Of a stretch of 64,000 nt of DNA, positions 1 through 9,472 are shown piece after piece. Position 1 is the first letter of the stretch. Each line of letters starts with the position of its first letter. The notes beneath the pieces were generated by a model. The model saw only the letters and a program-made list of their open reading frames with translations, was not told the origin of the DNA and ran no database searches. This DNA is from Porticoccaceae bacterium (GTDB lineage Bacteria; Pseudomonadota; Gammaproteobacteria; Pseudomonadales; Porticoccaceae), in the NCBI GenBank assembly GCA_021773435.1, contig JAJFKC010000038.1, forward strand, positions 101,960 through 165,959, read 5' to 3'. The position numbers and the translations under genes were made by a program.

Positions 1-1066
1 TCTTTTTAAGATTGCGCAGGGAGTCCCAGGAGAAGGTGCCAATGGAGACCATAATCATCACCGCAACCAATGCGGCCATGGGGATGAGGCTAATCCACTC
101 ATCCAGAAAGACCACCATAATGACCAGCAATAGACCCGCGATAAACGTCGATAAACGTCCCCGGCCACCGGACTTTACGTTTATCACCGACTGGCCAATC
201 ATCGCACAACCGGCCATGCCACCCATCAGGCCCGCACTAATATTGGCGATGCCCTGGCCTTTACACTCGCGGTTTTTATCGCTGTTGGTATCGGTAAGGT
301 CGTCAACGATAGAGGCTGTCATCATAGACTCCAGCAAACCCACCAGCGCCAGAGCAGTGGCATAGGGGAAAACAATCAGCAGAGTTTCAAGATTCAGCGG
401 CACATCAGGCCACAGGAAGATGGGCAGCGTATCGGGCAACTGACCCATGTCGCCAACGGTGCGAATATCCAGACCAATCACAATAGACGCTACGGTCAGG
501 GCCAATATGCACACCAGTGGCGATGGCAACAACTTGCCGACCAGGGGTATCAGCGGCAGCAAATAGATGATTCCCAGGCCCGCGGCAGTCATGACATAAA
601 CATGCCAGCTGACGTTTTGCAGTTCTGGTACCTGGGCTAAAAAAATCAGAATTGCCAGGGCATTCACAAAGCCTGTGACCACCGAGCGGGACACAAAACG
701 CATCAGTCCGCCCAGCTTTAGAAAACCGGCAATGATTTGCAATACGCCGGTAAGCAAAGTCGCAGCCAGCAAATATTCCAGACCATGTTCTTTGACCAAC
801 GTGACCATCAAGAGGGCCATAGCGCCAGTGGCGGCGGAAATCATACCCGGCCGGCCTCCTGTGAAGGCGATAGTCACGGCGATACAAAATGAGGCGTAAA
901 GCCCGACTTTGGGATCAACTCCGGCGATAATCGAAAAGGCTATGGCTTCCGGAATCAGCGCCAGGGCGACCACCAGACCTGCAAGCAGGTCGCCCCGGAC
1001 ATTGCCAAGCCAATCTTTTTTTAAGGTATTAAGCCTTAACGTACCGACTTTTAATGGATCAGGCAT
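1..1066 (-). CDS. SulP family inorganic anion transporter (3' end outside window)
   Basis: The reverse strand is open for 355 codons from an ATG at 1066 to the window edge, so the gene is cut at its C-terminal side. The N-terminal part shows the SulP core signature ([15 protein letters not shown] followed by DPKVGLYAS), and the rest is a run of hydrophobic helices. The family exchanges or symports sulfate, bicarbonate or similar anions across the inner membrane. The C-terminal STAS domain usual in SulP proteins would lie beyond base 1. No strong Shine-Dalgarno precedes the ATG, and an in-frame TTG lies four codons upstream. A hairpin occupies the leader (see 1093-1120). The substrate cannot be assigned from sequence. 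Confidence 0.9.
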   Translation of the reverse strand, partial: MPDPLKVGTLRLNTLKKDWLGNVRGDLLAGLVVALALIPEAIAFSIIAGVDPKVGLYASFCIAVTIAFTGGRPGMISAATGAMALLMVTLVKEHGLEYLLAATLLTGVLQIIAGFLKLGGLMRFVSRSVVTGFVNALAILIFLAQVPELQNVSWHVYVMTAAGLGIIYLLPLIPLVGKLLPSPLVCILALTVASIVIGLDIRTVGDMGQLPDTLPIFLWPDVPLNLETLLIVFPYATALALVGLLESMMTASIVDDLTDTNSDKNRECKGQGIANISAGLMGGMAGCAMIGQSVINVKSGGRGRLSTFIAGLLLVIMVVFLDEWISLIPMAALVAVMIMVSIGTFSWDSLRNLKK

Positions 1067-1092
1067 AAGATTTCTCAACTTCAAGCACCGAC

Positions 1093-1120
1093 CCTCCAGC
1101 CCATCGGGTTAGCCTGGAGG
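1093..1120 (-). promoter_or_regulatory. Hairpin in the leader of the SulP gene
   Basis: A 7-bp stem (1093-1099 pairs with 1114-1120) encloses a second short CCC/GGG stem in its 14-base loop. It lies 27 bases upstream of the SulP start codon on the transcribed strand. There is no T-tract, so it does not look like a terminator. I could not match it to a riboswitch class that I can recall. A regulatory leader is only a possibility. Confidence 0.3.
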
Positions 1121-1276
1121 CACTGTAAAGGGTTTGATACAAAGAGCTAACGCACTGACAATTCAGCGCGGATCGCAGGAAAAAAGCGCGGCAGTGTAGC
1201 TAATAAGCAGACCAAATACCTAATTTATTTATGGGACTAATCGATACATTAAATGACCGACTGTTATAGTCCAGCT

Positions 1277-1729
1277 ATGGGTCAAAAAACTCTTTACCTG
1301 GTTTTTATCACCATGCTCGCCCTAACAGTCAGGAGCACATTCGCTATGCCCGCTCAATCCAGCAGCCATCAACTTGCCCCCTGCCCCGCTTCACCTAACT
1401 GTGTATCAAGCCTGGCGACCGACCCTAAACACCGGGTCGAGCCATTTATGCTGGCCAGCACGGTGGATAAATCGTGGCCCGATTTGAAAGCTGTGGTGTT
1501 GGACCTCCCGCGCAGCAAGCTAGTCGCAGAACAGCAAGGCTATTTACATGTAGAGGTCAGAAGTTTGATATTGAGGTTTGTCGACCACCTGGAGCTGGGG
1601 GCAGAGCAAGGAACAAATCGCGTCGATGTACGCTCGGCTTCTAGCCTCGGTTATTCAGACCTTGGCGTTAATCGTAAGCGGGTCGAAACTTTACGCGCGC
1701 AATTAAGGAATGCGGGACTGCTATTGTAA
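1277..1729 (+). CDS. DUF1499 family exported protein
   Basis: 150 residues when started at the ATG at 1277, which opens directly into a signal peptide (MGQKTLYLVFITMLALTVRS, cleavage probably after TFA). An ATG 24 bases upstream would put polar residues before it. The mature part has the DUF1499 hallmarks: SPNCVSS near its start and RVDVRSASSLGYSDLGVNRK near the end. The family is widespread in proteobacteria and cyanobacteria and its biochemical role is unknown. It stands alone, divergent from SulP and about 50 bases upstream of the epoxide hydrolase, with which it may be co-transcribed. Confidence 0.85.
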   Translation: MGQKTLYLVFITMLALTVRSTFAMPAQSSSHQLAPCPASPNCVSSLATDPKHRVEPFMLASTVDKSWPDLKAVVLDLPRSKLVAEQQGYLHVEVRSLILRFVDHLELGAEQGTNRVDVRSASSLGYSDLGVNRKRVETLRAQLRNAGLLL

Positions 1730-1778
1730 GTCAGCGATGCACATTTAGTTCGTCAGCAAAAAATAAGAGGCTATAACC

Positions 1779-2939
1779 ATGTCCCGCCCACAACCCTTGA
1801 CCATCGATATTCCCCAAAGTGAACTTGACGATCTAAAAGCGCGGCTGAGCAATACCCGGTGGCCCAGTGATGTGGGCAATCCCGATAACCGCTACGGTGC
1901 GCCCCGGGAATATATCGAAGAGCTGCTGGCTTACTGGCGCGATGACTACGACTGGCGTGGGGTCGAATCGCAAATAAACGCCTACGACAACCAACTGGTC
2001 GAGATCGATGGCGTTCCCATTCACTTCCTGCGGGTGCGAGGCAAAGGCCCAAACCCCACACCGATTATTCTTACCCACGGCTGGCCCTGGACGTTTTGGG
2101 ATCTGCATAAAGTGGTCGATGCCCTGGCTGATCCAGCGGCCCACGGCGGTGACCCGGATAACAGTTTCGACGTGATTGTGCCGTCGTTGCCGGGCTACGG
2201 GTTTTCGGTACCGCTAAAAACTACTGGTATTGACGTACCTCGCGTTGCGGAACTCTGGGTAAAATTAATGCGCGACGTGCAGGGTTATGAGCGCTTTGGC
2301 GCTCAGGGCGGCGACTGGGGTGCATTTATCACCGCTCAGTTAGGCCATGCCCATGCCGAGCATATGATTGGCATTTATTTGACCATGCCCGTGGTGCCCG
2401 GCATGTTTGGTCGCACCGCGGCCAGCGCAGACCAGTTCGCCGACGATGAACAGTGGATGGTGGATCGAATGAAAGCCACTCGCCGCCACACTGAGGCGCA
2501 CATCGCTGTGCAACGTCGTGACCCGCAGACGTTCGCCTATGCGATGGCTGACTCACCGGTGGGCATGGCCGCATGGCTGTGGTGGCGACGCCAGCTATGG
2601 TGCGACGGCAATGCCATCGAGGTGTTTGGCAAAGATGATCTGTGCACACTAGCCTCGCTGTACTGGTTTAACACGTCCTTTGCGTCATCAATCCGGCTCT
2701 ATGCCGAGCAGTTCTCAAAGCCACCTAAACTCGCCCACGACCGTATGCCCGTTATAGAAGCGCCGACCGGGTATGGTATTTTTCGCAAAGAATTATTGTT
2801 TACGCCTCGGTCAATCGCCGAGACGCGCACCAATTTAAAACGCTGGAGTGTGTTTGATGGTGGCGGTCATTTCGCTCCGCCGGAACGACCGCAGGATGTA
2901 GTCAATGAACTTCGGGCATTTTTTGCTGGGCTGGATTAA
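1779..2939 (+). CDS. Epoxide hydrolase, EHN-domain (microsomal/juvenile-hormone type)
   Basis: 386-residue alpha/beta hydrolase beginning with an epoxide hydrolase N-terminal (EHN) domain (about residues 5-110). The oxyanion motif HGWP is at 100-103, the nucleophile elbow GGDWG has Asp179, and the catalytic histidine is in GGHFAPPE near residue 364. These proteins open epoxides to vicinal diols. An AGAGG site lies just before the ATG. Nearby oxidoreductases (LLM, SDR and Baeyer-Villiger-type enzymes) suggest a role in breakdown of cyclic or terpenoid compounds. A second, unrelated-subclass epoxide hydrolase lies at 62.7 kb. The natural substrate is unknown. Confidence 0.9.
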   Translation: MSRPQPLTIDIPQSELDDLKARLSNTRWPSDVGNPDNRYGAPREYIEELLAYWRDDYDWRGVESQINAYDNQLVEIDGVPIHFLRVRGKGPNPTPIILTHGWPWTFWDLHKVVDALADPAAHGGDPDNSFDVIVPSLPGYGFSVPLKTTGIDVPRVAELWVKLMRDVQGYERFGAQGGDWGAFITAQLGHAHAEHMIGIYLTMPVVPGMFGRTAASADQFADDEQWMVDRMKATRRHTEAHIAVQRRDPQTFAYAMADSPVGMAAWLWWRRQLWCDGNAIEVFGKDDLCTLASLYWFNTSFASSIRLYAEQFSKPPKLAHDRMPVIEAPTGYGIFRKELLFTPRSIAETRTNLKRWSVFDGGGHFAPPERPQDVVNELRAFFAGLD

Positions 2940-2985
2940 CGAATAGACAAACGAATAAATAGCTTAATTAATTAGTTAAGAGCAT

Positions 2986-4047
2986 TCAGACTTTTGCCAT
3001 CACGTCCGTCCAACGCTCCAGCATGTCATCGTCACCGGGATGAATAATCACTGATAATTCGTCGTAACCGATTCGTTCCAGCGCCTGAATACGTTCGCGC
3101 ACTGCATCGATCGGTCTGGTCATGGTGGCCCTACGTATTAAGTCTCCGGTGATAAACTCTGCTTCATCTTCCCGTACAAAAAGCGCGTGCCCCCTGTGCA
3201 GCGATAAATATCGGGCATCCGACGGTTGGTAGCTCTCATATAGCCGCCTGTATTTTGACACGGCTTCTGTTTCACCTAACGACCCAGTGCCCAATGAACC
3301 ATGTTGTTGTGCTTCCATCATATTGTGGAATACAACCGCTGCTAATGGGCCACCCTGACGTATGGCTTTTGGACAATCTGCGGCCTCACCATCGAGCAGG
3401 GGCAGACCGGCAGTAACGATGGCGCGTTTAAAGGTGTCTGACTGGTTGCCGGCATGTCGCCAGGCGGCCTCCATGTCGTCCATATCTGATTGTGCGGACT
3501 CGAGATTTGAATGGATGTTGATCCAGTCGGTTTTAAGTTCGGCGACCAGGGCACGCATTCTCGGCCCCTGTGCGGCTATGTAAGTCGGCACTTTATCGCT
3601 GGTATTGATTATTCCGTCATCCGGGTGCAGGAAGGCGATCTTGCGCAATTTATCTTCGAACTCCCACTCGACCATATCGCCGCGGAGCAGGCCATTGATG
3701 GTTTTAATATAGGTACGTATGTCGTCAACCTTCACAGGTCCGTGGCCCATGGCGCGACGCCCGGAAAACCCGGTGCCGATGCCCATAGCAATTCGGCCCG
3801 GAGCCAGATTATTTAGCGTGGCAAAACTGTTCGCGGTTTGTGGGGCAATGCGGTTTGAGGGAATCAGCACACCGGTTGCCAATTTAATTTTGCTCGTTTT
3901 CATGGCAGCGACGGCCATTAAGGCTATCGGGTCGGCGGCGACCATCTGGCTATCTTCAAACCAGGCGGTTTTATAGCCTAATTGTTCTGCTCTAACGGCA
4001 ACTTCCCAACCATCGCTGCCCTGGGCGATAACTACACTGAGATCCAT
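2986..4047 (-). CDS. LLM class flavin-dependent oxidoreductase
   Basis: 353-residue luciferase-like TIM-barrel protein. The pattern of N-terminal strand and helix (DLSVVIAQGSDGWEVAVRAE), the TGVLIPSNR segment and the LAPGRIAMGIGTG stretch are typical of the MER/F420-type branch of the family. Such enzymes use reduced flavin or F420 to oxidise or reduce small organic molecules, often as monooxygenases. Whether this organism makes F420 cannot be judged here, so FMN is equally possible. It is first of a reverse-strand trio with an SDR and a second LLM enzyme upstream. GAGG precedes the start. Confidence 0.85.
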   Translation of the reverse strand: MDLSVVIAQGSDGWEVAVRAEQLGYKTAWFEDSQMVAADPIALMAVAAMKTSKIKLATGVLIPSNRIAPQTANSFATLNNLAPGRIAMGIGTGFSGRRAMGHGPVKVDDIRTYIKTINGLLRGDMVEWEFEDKLRKIAFLHPDDGIINTSDKVPTYIAAQGPRMRALVAELKTDWINIHSNLESAQSDMDDMEAAWRHAGNQSDTFKRAIVTAGLPLLDGEAADCPKAIRQGGPLAAVVFHNMMEAQQHGSLGTGSLGETEAVSKYRRLYESYQPSDARYLSLHRGHALFVREDEAEFITGDLIRRATMTRPIDAVRERIQALERIGYDELSVIIHPGDDDMLERWTDVMAKV

Positions 4048-4114
4048 AGTTGATACCTCACATTAGTTTAGATCGGTTTGGACTCATTCTTTAATCACAT
4101 TGTTAACCACATGC

Positions 4115-4909
4115 TTAACCAATTCGGGCGCTTTGCCCACCATCGACAGGCAAGTTGACCCCGGTAATAAATCCCGCGTCATCTGAAGCTAGGAACACAG
4201 CGGCATTGGCAACATCCCAGGCCGTGCCCATTTTTGACCCCAGAGGTACCTGCGCGTCGCGCCGGGCGCGAACTTGTTGTCGCGTTTTATTAATCGCTTT
4301 GGAGATACCCTCGATGGCAATAGGCGTATCCATCAAGCCGGGCATAATGACATTCGAGCGAATCCCGAAACGGGCGTTATCGATGGCAATGGCCTGGCTC
4401 AGGGAATTCATGCCAGCTTTAGAGGCTTTGTAGGCAATGGCATTCATCGAGCAAATAGCCGCGATGGATGAAATGAAAATAATGCTGCCGCTGTTCGCCT
4501 CGCGCATAATCGGCAGCACATGCTTGCTGGTCAGAAATGCGCCTTTAAGATTCACGTCGAGCATTTTGTCCCACACGCTTTCAGCGGTTTCTATCGGGCC
4601 TCTATCGCCAACACCAATGCCGACATTGTGATGAAGAATATCTATTTTGCCATAGCGCTCGACACAGATATTAGTGAAAGCAAGACAGTCCGCATCGACA
4701 CTGACATCCCCCGCGCAGGAGGAGGCAGTGCCGCCTTCATCCTTAATTATCTGTTCAGTTTCTAAAGCCGACTCGATACGTTTGTCCACCAGCAGCACCT
4801 GAGCACCTTCGCGAGCAAATAAAATCGCCGTGGCGCGACCGTTGCCGATAGTCTCGCCAGGGGTTTGCCCCGCGCCGACCACAATAGCGACTTTGTTTTC
4901 AAGTCTCAT
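4115..4909 (-). CDS. SDR family oxidoreductase
   Basis: 264-residue classical-length short-chain dehydrogenase. The cofactor loop is unusual, GAGQTPGETIGNGRA in place of the common TGxxxGIG, which adds residues in the glycine-rich turn. The usual NNAG motif reads HNVG. The catalytic Ser lies in FISSIAA and the YxxxK motif is YKASK, so the active site is intact. The C-terminus (VNLPVDGG) is typical. It sits between two LLM oxidoreductases on the same strand and probably oxidises or reduces an alcohol/ketone in the same pathway. Confidence 0.88.
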   Translation of the reverse strand: MRLENKVAIVVGAGQTPGETIGNGRATAILFAREGAQVLLVDKRIESALETEQIIKDEGGTASSCAGDVSVDADCLAFTNICVERYGKIDILHHNVGIGVGDRGPIETAESVWDKMLDVNLKGAFLTSKHVLPIMREANSGSIIFISSIAAICSMNAIAYKASKAGMNSLSQAIAIDNARFGIRSNVIMPGLMDTPIAIEGISKAINKTRQQVRARRDAQVPLGSKMGTAWDVANAAVFLASDDAGFITGVNLPVDGGQSARIG

Positions 4910-4949
4910 AGCTATCTCCTATGACAAGGCATTTATTTATAGCAAACCG

Positions 4950-6047
4950 TCAGGCAACTTCGCTATCGGGCCGGGCCTCTTCCTGCCATTTTCTGAGTTC
5001 TGGCAATACCTCTCTGCCAATTAATCGCATACTGCCCTCAACCAGATCAAAAGGCATGCCACCGTAACTGACGATAGAATTCCATTCGTAATCACCAATT
5101 ACCCCCCGTCGCGCTTCAAGCTGATCCAGGATTTGTTGCGGTGTCCCCCAGGCCTGATGAGATATGTAGTCTTCCACCGCCTCTTCGAGACCCAGAGAAT
5201 TCAGAAACTCAGCGGATTTACCATAGGCCTCGTAACCCTTAATCTCTTTGTGATAATCCTCCATAAACTCATAATGCTGGAGAATGGAAAGATAGTTTAC
5301 GGCCAGATATTTACGCGCACGTTCCTCTGCTTTGCCAGCATCTTTGTCGCAGTAGCAAAAATCCAGCAACACAGGTGGCAGCGCTGGTCGATTATGTTGT
5401 TTAGAAAACGCTTCACGATAGCGTTCGATATTTGGCAGGTGCATTGCCATATCAAATTGTACGAAGCACATCATTCGAGAACCCAACTCACCCATTACCT
5501 GGGCAGATTCCGGTGACATAGCGACACCGTAAAGTCGATCTTTGGCATTTTGTGGTGGCCGCGGTTTAATCTCGGTACGCACCTGCGGGAAATGGGGACC
5601 ATCGCCCTCGATAAAACCAGTCTCGAGCGCTTTTATAATCATCCTGGCGGATTCGTCAAAGCGCGAACGAGTTTCATCCATGGGAATATCGAAAGCGTCG
5701 TATTCCTTGCGCGCCAGACCGCGACCAAAGCCAATAAGATATCTGCCATTGGTCATGGCATCGATGGTGGCAATTTTCTCAACCAGGCGAACTGGCTGTG
5801 TCCACCAGGGCAAAATAATGGCGGCGCTACCCAGCATGATATTTTTAGTTCGAGCGGCAAGCCAGGTAAGCACCTGGATATTATCTACAGCCATAGAATA
5901 GGCATCAAAGTGATGTTCCGCACACCAGATGGAATCGTAACCGATTTCTTCAGCTAGCTCGGCGACACGCATTTCTTCGCGAATCATTTCTGCATCTGAT
6001 AAATTTTCATGGTGATTTGCAAGCATCATCATATACCCGATTTTCAT
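4950..6047 (-). CDS. LLM class flavin-dependent oxidoreductase (luciferase-like)
   Basis: 365 residues, closer to the bacterial luciferase alpha-like branch than the gene at 2986. The signature CAEHHF is near residue 44, and a GRYLIGFGRG segment near 110 fits the flavin-binding barrel. An AAGAGG site lies just upstream of the ATG. It is the promoter-proximal gene of the trio LLM-SDR-LLM. The family includes flavin-dependent monooxygenases acting on alkanals, sulfonates, terpenoid ketones and others; the substrate here is unknown. Confidence 0.87.
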   Translation of the reverse strand: MKIGYMMMLANHHENLSDAEMIREEMRVAELAEEIGYDSIWCAEHHFDAYSMAVDNIQVLTWLAARTKNIMLGSAAIILPWWTQPVRLVEKIATIDAMTNGRYLIGFGRGLARKEYDAFDIPMDETRSRFDESARMIIKALETGFIEGDGPHFPQVRTEIKPRPPQNAKDRLYGVAMSPESAQVMGELGSRMMCFVQFDMAMHLPNIERYREAFSKQHNRPALPPVLLDFCYCDKDAGKAEERARKYLAVNYLSILQHYEFMEDYHKEIKGYEAYGKSAEFLNSLGLEEAVEDYISHQAWGTPQQILDQLEARRGVIGDYEWNSIVSYGGMPFDLVEGSMRLIGREVLPELRKWQEEARPDSEVA

Positions 6048-6150
6048 AGCACTGCCTCTTGTTTAATTGACGAATAATTATCTGGATTGCCTGGATAGTG
6101 CTTGATTGACAGGTAGAAAGATACCGAGCAAGCCAAAGTAGAACAATGCT

Positions 6151-7473
6151 CTACCGACTATGTTCAGATAACTTGCCACCCAGATGACGACGAAAAATTT
6201 GTTCGAGACGATCCGACTGCTTAATCTCTTTTAGCCAGTGATTTACATATGTCTGTAGAGCAATATCCTGAGGCATTAAAAACGCCTTCTCTGCGCGGCT
6301 TAACAGTTGACCAGGCATCGTCCCGCAAAGCGCCGCTTGAATTACTTCCTGAATTTTCACCTCGATAGCATCAGTGATCATTACGTCTGCTTGTTTATTA
6401 ATGATTTGCTCAAAGATCGTAGTGTTATCTGGGTGAATAATAATCTGCGCAACTTTAATGTTTTTTCGCACATACTTTTCATTGGTGCCACCAGGGTTAA
6501 CGATAACGCGAACGCCCGGCCTGTCGATGTCGGTTAAACTGCCAAATCTTTCCCGCGCGTCGCAACGAGAAATGGGGGTCTTCCCGCCAACGGAGTAATG
6601 ATCAGAAAAAAATGCTGTACGTTGTCGAGCCAGCGTGTTGGTAATGCCACTCATACCAATATCAAACCGATCTGCGGCGAGATCGGCCATTAGCGTTGGC
6701 CAGGAAGTTGCAACAAGCTTCAGTTCTACACCAAGACTCGAGGCCAGATCATTAGCAAGATCGATATCAACACCGGCGTATCCACCCGTCTCCGACGCTA
6801 CAAAACTAAAGGGCTGGTAGTCGCCAGTCGTGCCAACTCTAAGCACACCGCTTTGCTTAATTTTTGCCAGCTGATCCACAGACGCTTCATCTTGTCTCTT
6901 TATCATCACCAGGGCTTCCAGCAACTGCTGCTTATTGGCCGATGATACAAAGCGGTTATTGATTGTCTGCTTAGCTTTGCTGAAATTTTTTCCGAACTGC
7001 TGGCGATCTTGTAGCTCCGGCAAGGCCAAAGATATTTGCCGGATAAGCTGGTCACCCAGGATTATAAGTTTTGGTCGAATCTCAGCGTTTAGATCAGTAA
7101 TGCCAGCCTCTTTAGAAAGATCGGCATCCTGTTCAGCCCAGTATTCAATCCAGCCCTGCTGGACTACCTTCGCCACCTTAATTTGCAGGCGAAAAAATGT
7201 TTCCACGGAAGCTGGATTAAGCTGATATTGTCCAGCGCTTGCCATTGCCTTCCGCAGCACCACTGTTTCACGATGTTCATTTTCAATCTCGATGCCGTTT
7301 GCAAACTTGTAGGCTGCCACGTCTTTCATTAACGCCAGGCGTTCATTAACCAGCAGGAACAAACCATCAAGCTCAGAACTTGCGGCTTCTACCCGTGGCA
7401 TCACAACGCACAGGCAAATCGCCAACATATGTAGTTTTAAAAATAACAATGATTTCAGACTTAGATAAACCAT
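6151..7473 (-). CDS. Periplasmic chorismate mutase (AroQ-gamma) fused to cyclohexadienyl dehydratase-like domain (PheC-like)
   Basis: 440 residues with an N-terminal signal peptide (to about residue 30). Residues about 33-190 match secreted gamma-class chorismate mutase, including NERLALMKDVAAYKFANG (Arg45, Lys56) and the FFRLQIKVAKVVQQ helix. Residues about 203-436 match the PheC branch of the type-3 periplasmic binding-protein fold (LRVGTTGDYQPFSF, then PDNTTIFEQIINKQADVMIT). The predicted product would convert chorismate to prephenate and then to phenylpyruvate (or arogenate to phenylalanine) outside the cytoplasm. No clear ribosome site precedes the ATG; Met16 is an alternative start. A role as a plain solute-binding protein is the main alternative for the C-terminal half. 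Confidence 0.8.
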   Translation of the reverse strand: MVYLSLKSLLFLKLHMLAICLCVVMPRVEAASSELDGLFLLVNERLALMKDVAAYKFANGIEIENEHRETVVLRKAMASAGQYQLNPASVETFFRLQIKVAKVVQQGWIEYWAEQDADLSKEAGITDLNAEIRPKLIILGDQLIRQISLALPELQDRQQFGKNFSKAKQTINNRFVSSANKQQLLEALVMIKRQDEASVDQLAKIKQSGVLRVGTTGDYQPFSFVASETGGYAGVDIDLANDLASSLGVELKLVATSWPTLMADLAADRFDIGMSGITNTLARQRTAFFSDHYSVGGKTPISRCDARERFGSLTDIDRPGVRVIVNPGGTNEKYVRKNIKVAQIIIHPDNTTIFEQIINKQADVMITDAIEVKIQEVIQAALCGTMPGQLLSRAEKAFLMPQDIALQTYVNHWLKEIKQSDRLEQIFRRHLGGKLSEHSR

Positions 7474-7540
7474 AATTTGGTGACAATTTGGACATCGATA
7501 TATAGGTTATATACAGGTACGTGTAAAAATACAGGTGCCT

Positions 7541-7566
7541 ATAAAAAAGCCACCCCGAAGGTGGCT
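7541..7566 (-). terminator. Intrinsic terminator downstream of the monooxygenase gene
   Basis: On the reverse strand a 7-bp stem (AGCCACC / GGTGGCT) closes a TTCGG loop and is followed by six T residues. It lies about 60 bases past the stop of the flavoprotein monooxygenase and ahead of the chorismate mutase gene, so it separates the two transcripts. Confidence 0.85.
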
Positions 7567-7628
7567 ATTAGATACGAAAGAGACAATCTTAACGAATGGG
7601 TACTAAAGCAAAAGCACCCGTCCCATTT

Positions 7629-9191
7629 TTATTTGGCTTTAAAACTGTAATTACTCATCCGAAAGAAACAGCTAGTCAGCCAGGCTTCGAGGCTAGTCGT
7701 GGGCCTGATAAAAGGGCTGTCACCGTGACGGTCGATATAGTAGCTGTTGGATGCACCACAGTTACCAAACTGGAAGATGGTATTTTTAGCGCGCTTTTGT
7801 ATCTTCTCAAAGTTCTTGTCGTTGGCGGCCTGCTTCACTTCTATATAGTTGGCATTGCGTTTTTCAGCGGCTTTCAAACAACGCACTAAATGCCGTGTCT
7901 GGGTTTCAATCATGCCGAAGTAAGAGGCGGAACAAACACTGTATGGCCCCATAATCATAAAGAAGTTGGGGAATTGTGGCACGGTCGCGCCTTCGAAGGC
8001 CTGGTAACGGTTTTCTTCCCAGTAATCACTAATTTCCAGGCCGTTTAAGCCGTGCACCCGAAAGGTCGGCACGCTGCCTTTCTGAAAAACCTGAAAACCA
8101 GTGCCGCAAATCAGCGTATCGATTTCACGCTCGGCGCCATCGCTGGTGACGATGCCATTTTCAGTGACACGCACAATCGGGTCGGTGACTAACTCGACAT
8201 TTTCCTCATTGAAAACAGGGTAGAACTTATTGGTAAAACTGGGGCGTTTACAACCGAAGTCATATTTTGGAATCAGTTTTTCCTGAATTTCAGGATCATT
8301 CACCTGGGCTCGAACATGCTTGATGGCGTATTTTTCAAAGCCACTTATCATCCACGATAACTGCTTGTTGAATACCAGACCGTTGACCATGATGGTGTCG
8401 GTCATTATCTGCATTAAGGTGCGAGCCGTGCGCTGCAAACCGGGTATATATTTGAAGCCATTTTGCAGCCACTTCGGAATCGGCATATCTTTTTTCGGCA
8501 TTAACCATATCGGTGTACGTTGATAGACATCGAGACTTTCTAACTGGGGCAGAATTTCGGGAATCACCTGGATGGCCGTGGCACCCGTGCCAATAAAGCC
8601 AACCCGCTCGCCGTTTAAATCATGACTATGATCCCAGCGACCGGTATGCATCTTTTTACCTTTAAAATCTTCAATGCCCTCTATATCAGGCAATTTTGGT
8701 AAGGTTAGATAGCCAGTTGCACTGACGATATATCTTGAAGTAAAGGTTCTGCCGTCTTCGGTGTGGGTGGTCCAGACATTATGGACTTCGTCATAAAGCG
8801 TTTCGGTCACCGCGCAGTTGTAGCGAAGGTGGGCTTTAACGCCGTATTTTTTGGTGCAATGCTCTGCGTAGGCTTTTAGTTCCGGGCCAGGCGCATAAAG
8901 ATTGGACCAGTTGGGGTTTTGCTCAAAGCCGTAAGAGTAGCTCAGCGTAGGTACATCCACCGCCAGGCCAGGATAGCTATTATCCCGCCAGGTACCGCCG
9001 ACGCCATCGCCCTTTTCGAGAATAATAAAATCCCCAAAACCTTTTTTAAGCAACTTAATGCCCGCGCCAATACCTGAAAATCCGCAACCAATGATAACGA
9101 TATCGTGATCGATCACCGGCGCCGATGCCTGGTTCTCAAAATGATCCGCTGTTGATTGAACCGCTGTTGATTGAACCGCCGCTAGAGCCAC
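7629..9191 (-). CDS. Flavin-containing / Baeyer-Villiger-type monooxygenase
   Basis: 520 residues starting at a GTG (9189-9191) preceded by GGAG at good spacing. The FAD Rossmann motif GCGFSGIGAG is at about 35-44. The Baeyer-Villiger fingerprint FxGxxxHxxxW is intact at 176-186 (FKGKKMHTGRW) and is followed by Asp. A second Rossmann motif (GTGATA, about 201) binds NADPH. Such enzymes insert oxygen next to a ketone to give an ester or lactone. The N-terminus carries a tandem AVQST repeat caused by a 15-bp DNA duplication at 9148-9177. The ketone substrate is unknown; neighbours suggest alicyclic or terpenoid compounds. Confidence 0.88.
   Translation of the reverse strand: MALAAVQSTAVQSTADHFENQASAPVIDHDIVIIGCGFSGIGAGIKLLKKGFGDFIILEKGDGVGGTWRDNSYPGLAVDVPTLSYSYGFEQNPNWSNLYAPGPELKAYAEHCTKKYGVKAHLRYNCAVTETLYDEVHNVWTTHTEDGRTFTSRYIVSATGYLTLPKLPDIEGIEDFKGKKMHTGRWDHSHDLNGERVGFIGTGATAIQVIPEILPQLESLDVYQRTPIWLMPKKDMPIPKWLQNGFKYIPGLQRTARTLMQIMTDTIMVNGLVFNKQLSWMISGFEKYAIKHVRAQVNDPEIQEKLIPKYDFGCKRPSFTNKFYPVFNEENVELVTDPIVRVTENGIVTSDGAEREIDTLICGTGFQVFQKGSVPTFRVHGLNGLEISDYWEENRYQAFEGATVPQFPNFFMIMGPYSVCSASYFGMIETQTRHLVRCLKAAEKRNANYIEVKQAANDKNFEKIQKRAKNTIFQFGNCGASNSYYIDRHGDSPFIRPTTSLEAWLTSCFFRMSNYSFKAK
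9148..9177. repeat. 15-bp direct duplication inside the monooxygenase N-terminus
   Basis: GCTGTTGATTGAACC occurs twice head to tail (9148-9162 and 9163-9177). It is in frame and duplicates five residues ahead of the FAD domain, where length is unlikely to matter. Confidence 0.85.
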
Positions 9192-9472
9192 TTAATTTCT
9201 CCTACTGTAATTTGGCTGTATGAGCCAAGCTGTTGACTTAAATTTAGGTGAGGAAATCTACGCTGGGCGCAGCGCAGTGTCAAATAGACAAATGCCCTTA
9301 ACGAACTGGCTAGCAAGGCTTTATTCAGTTTATGTTAGAGGACTCTGGTGTTTTATTACTTTTGCCGCTACCGAGGTATTCCAGCGCTGTAGCATAGTAA
9401 CTTCTCCTGGCAGCCTTAGGCCGTTTATTGATGGCAACAACATACATTGACGACGACTTTCTTTCTTTAGGC

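Noticed and set aside
405..899. Open frames on both strands over the left edge (405-887 reverse, 675-899 forward)
   Set aside because: They overlap the SulP gene in other frames, and only the SulP reading shows a known family and helices.
2986..4047. Naming the LLM enzymes as F420-dependent reductases
   Set aside because: Cofactor choice between F420 and FMN cannot be read with certainty, so the neutral family name was kept.
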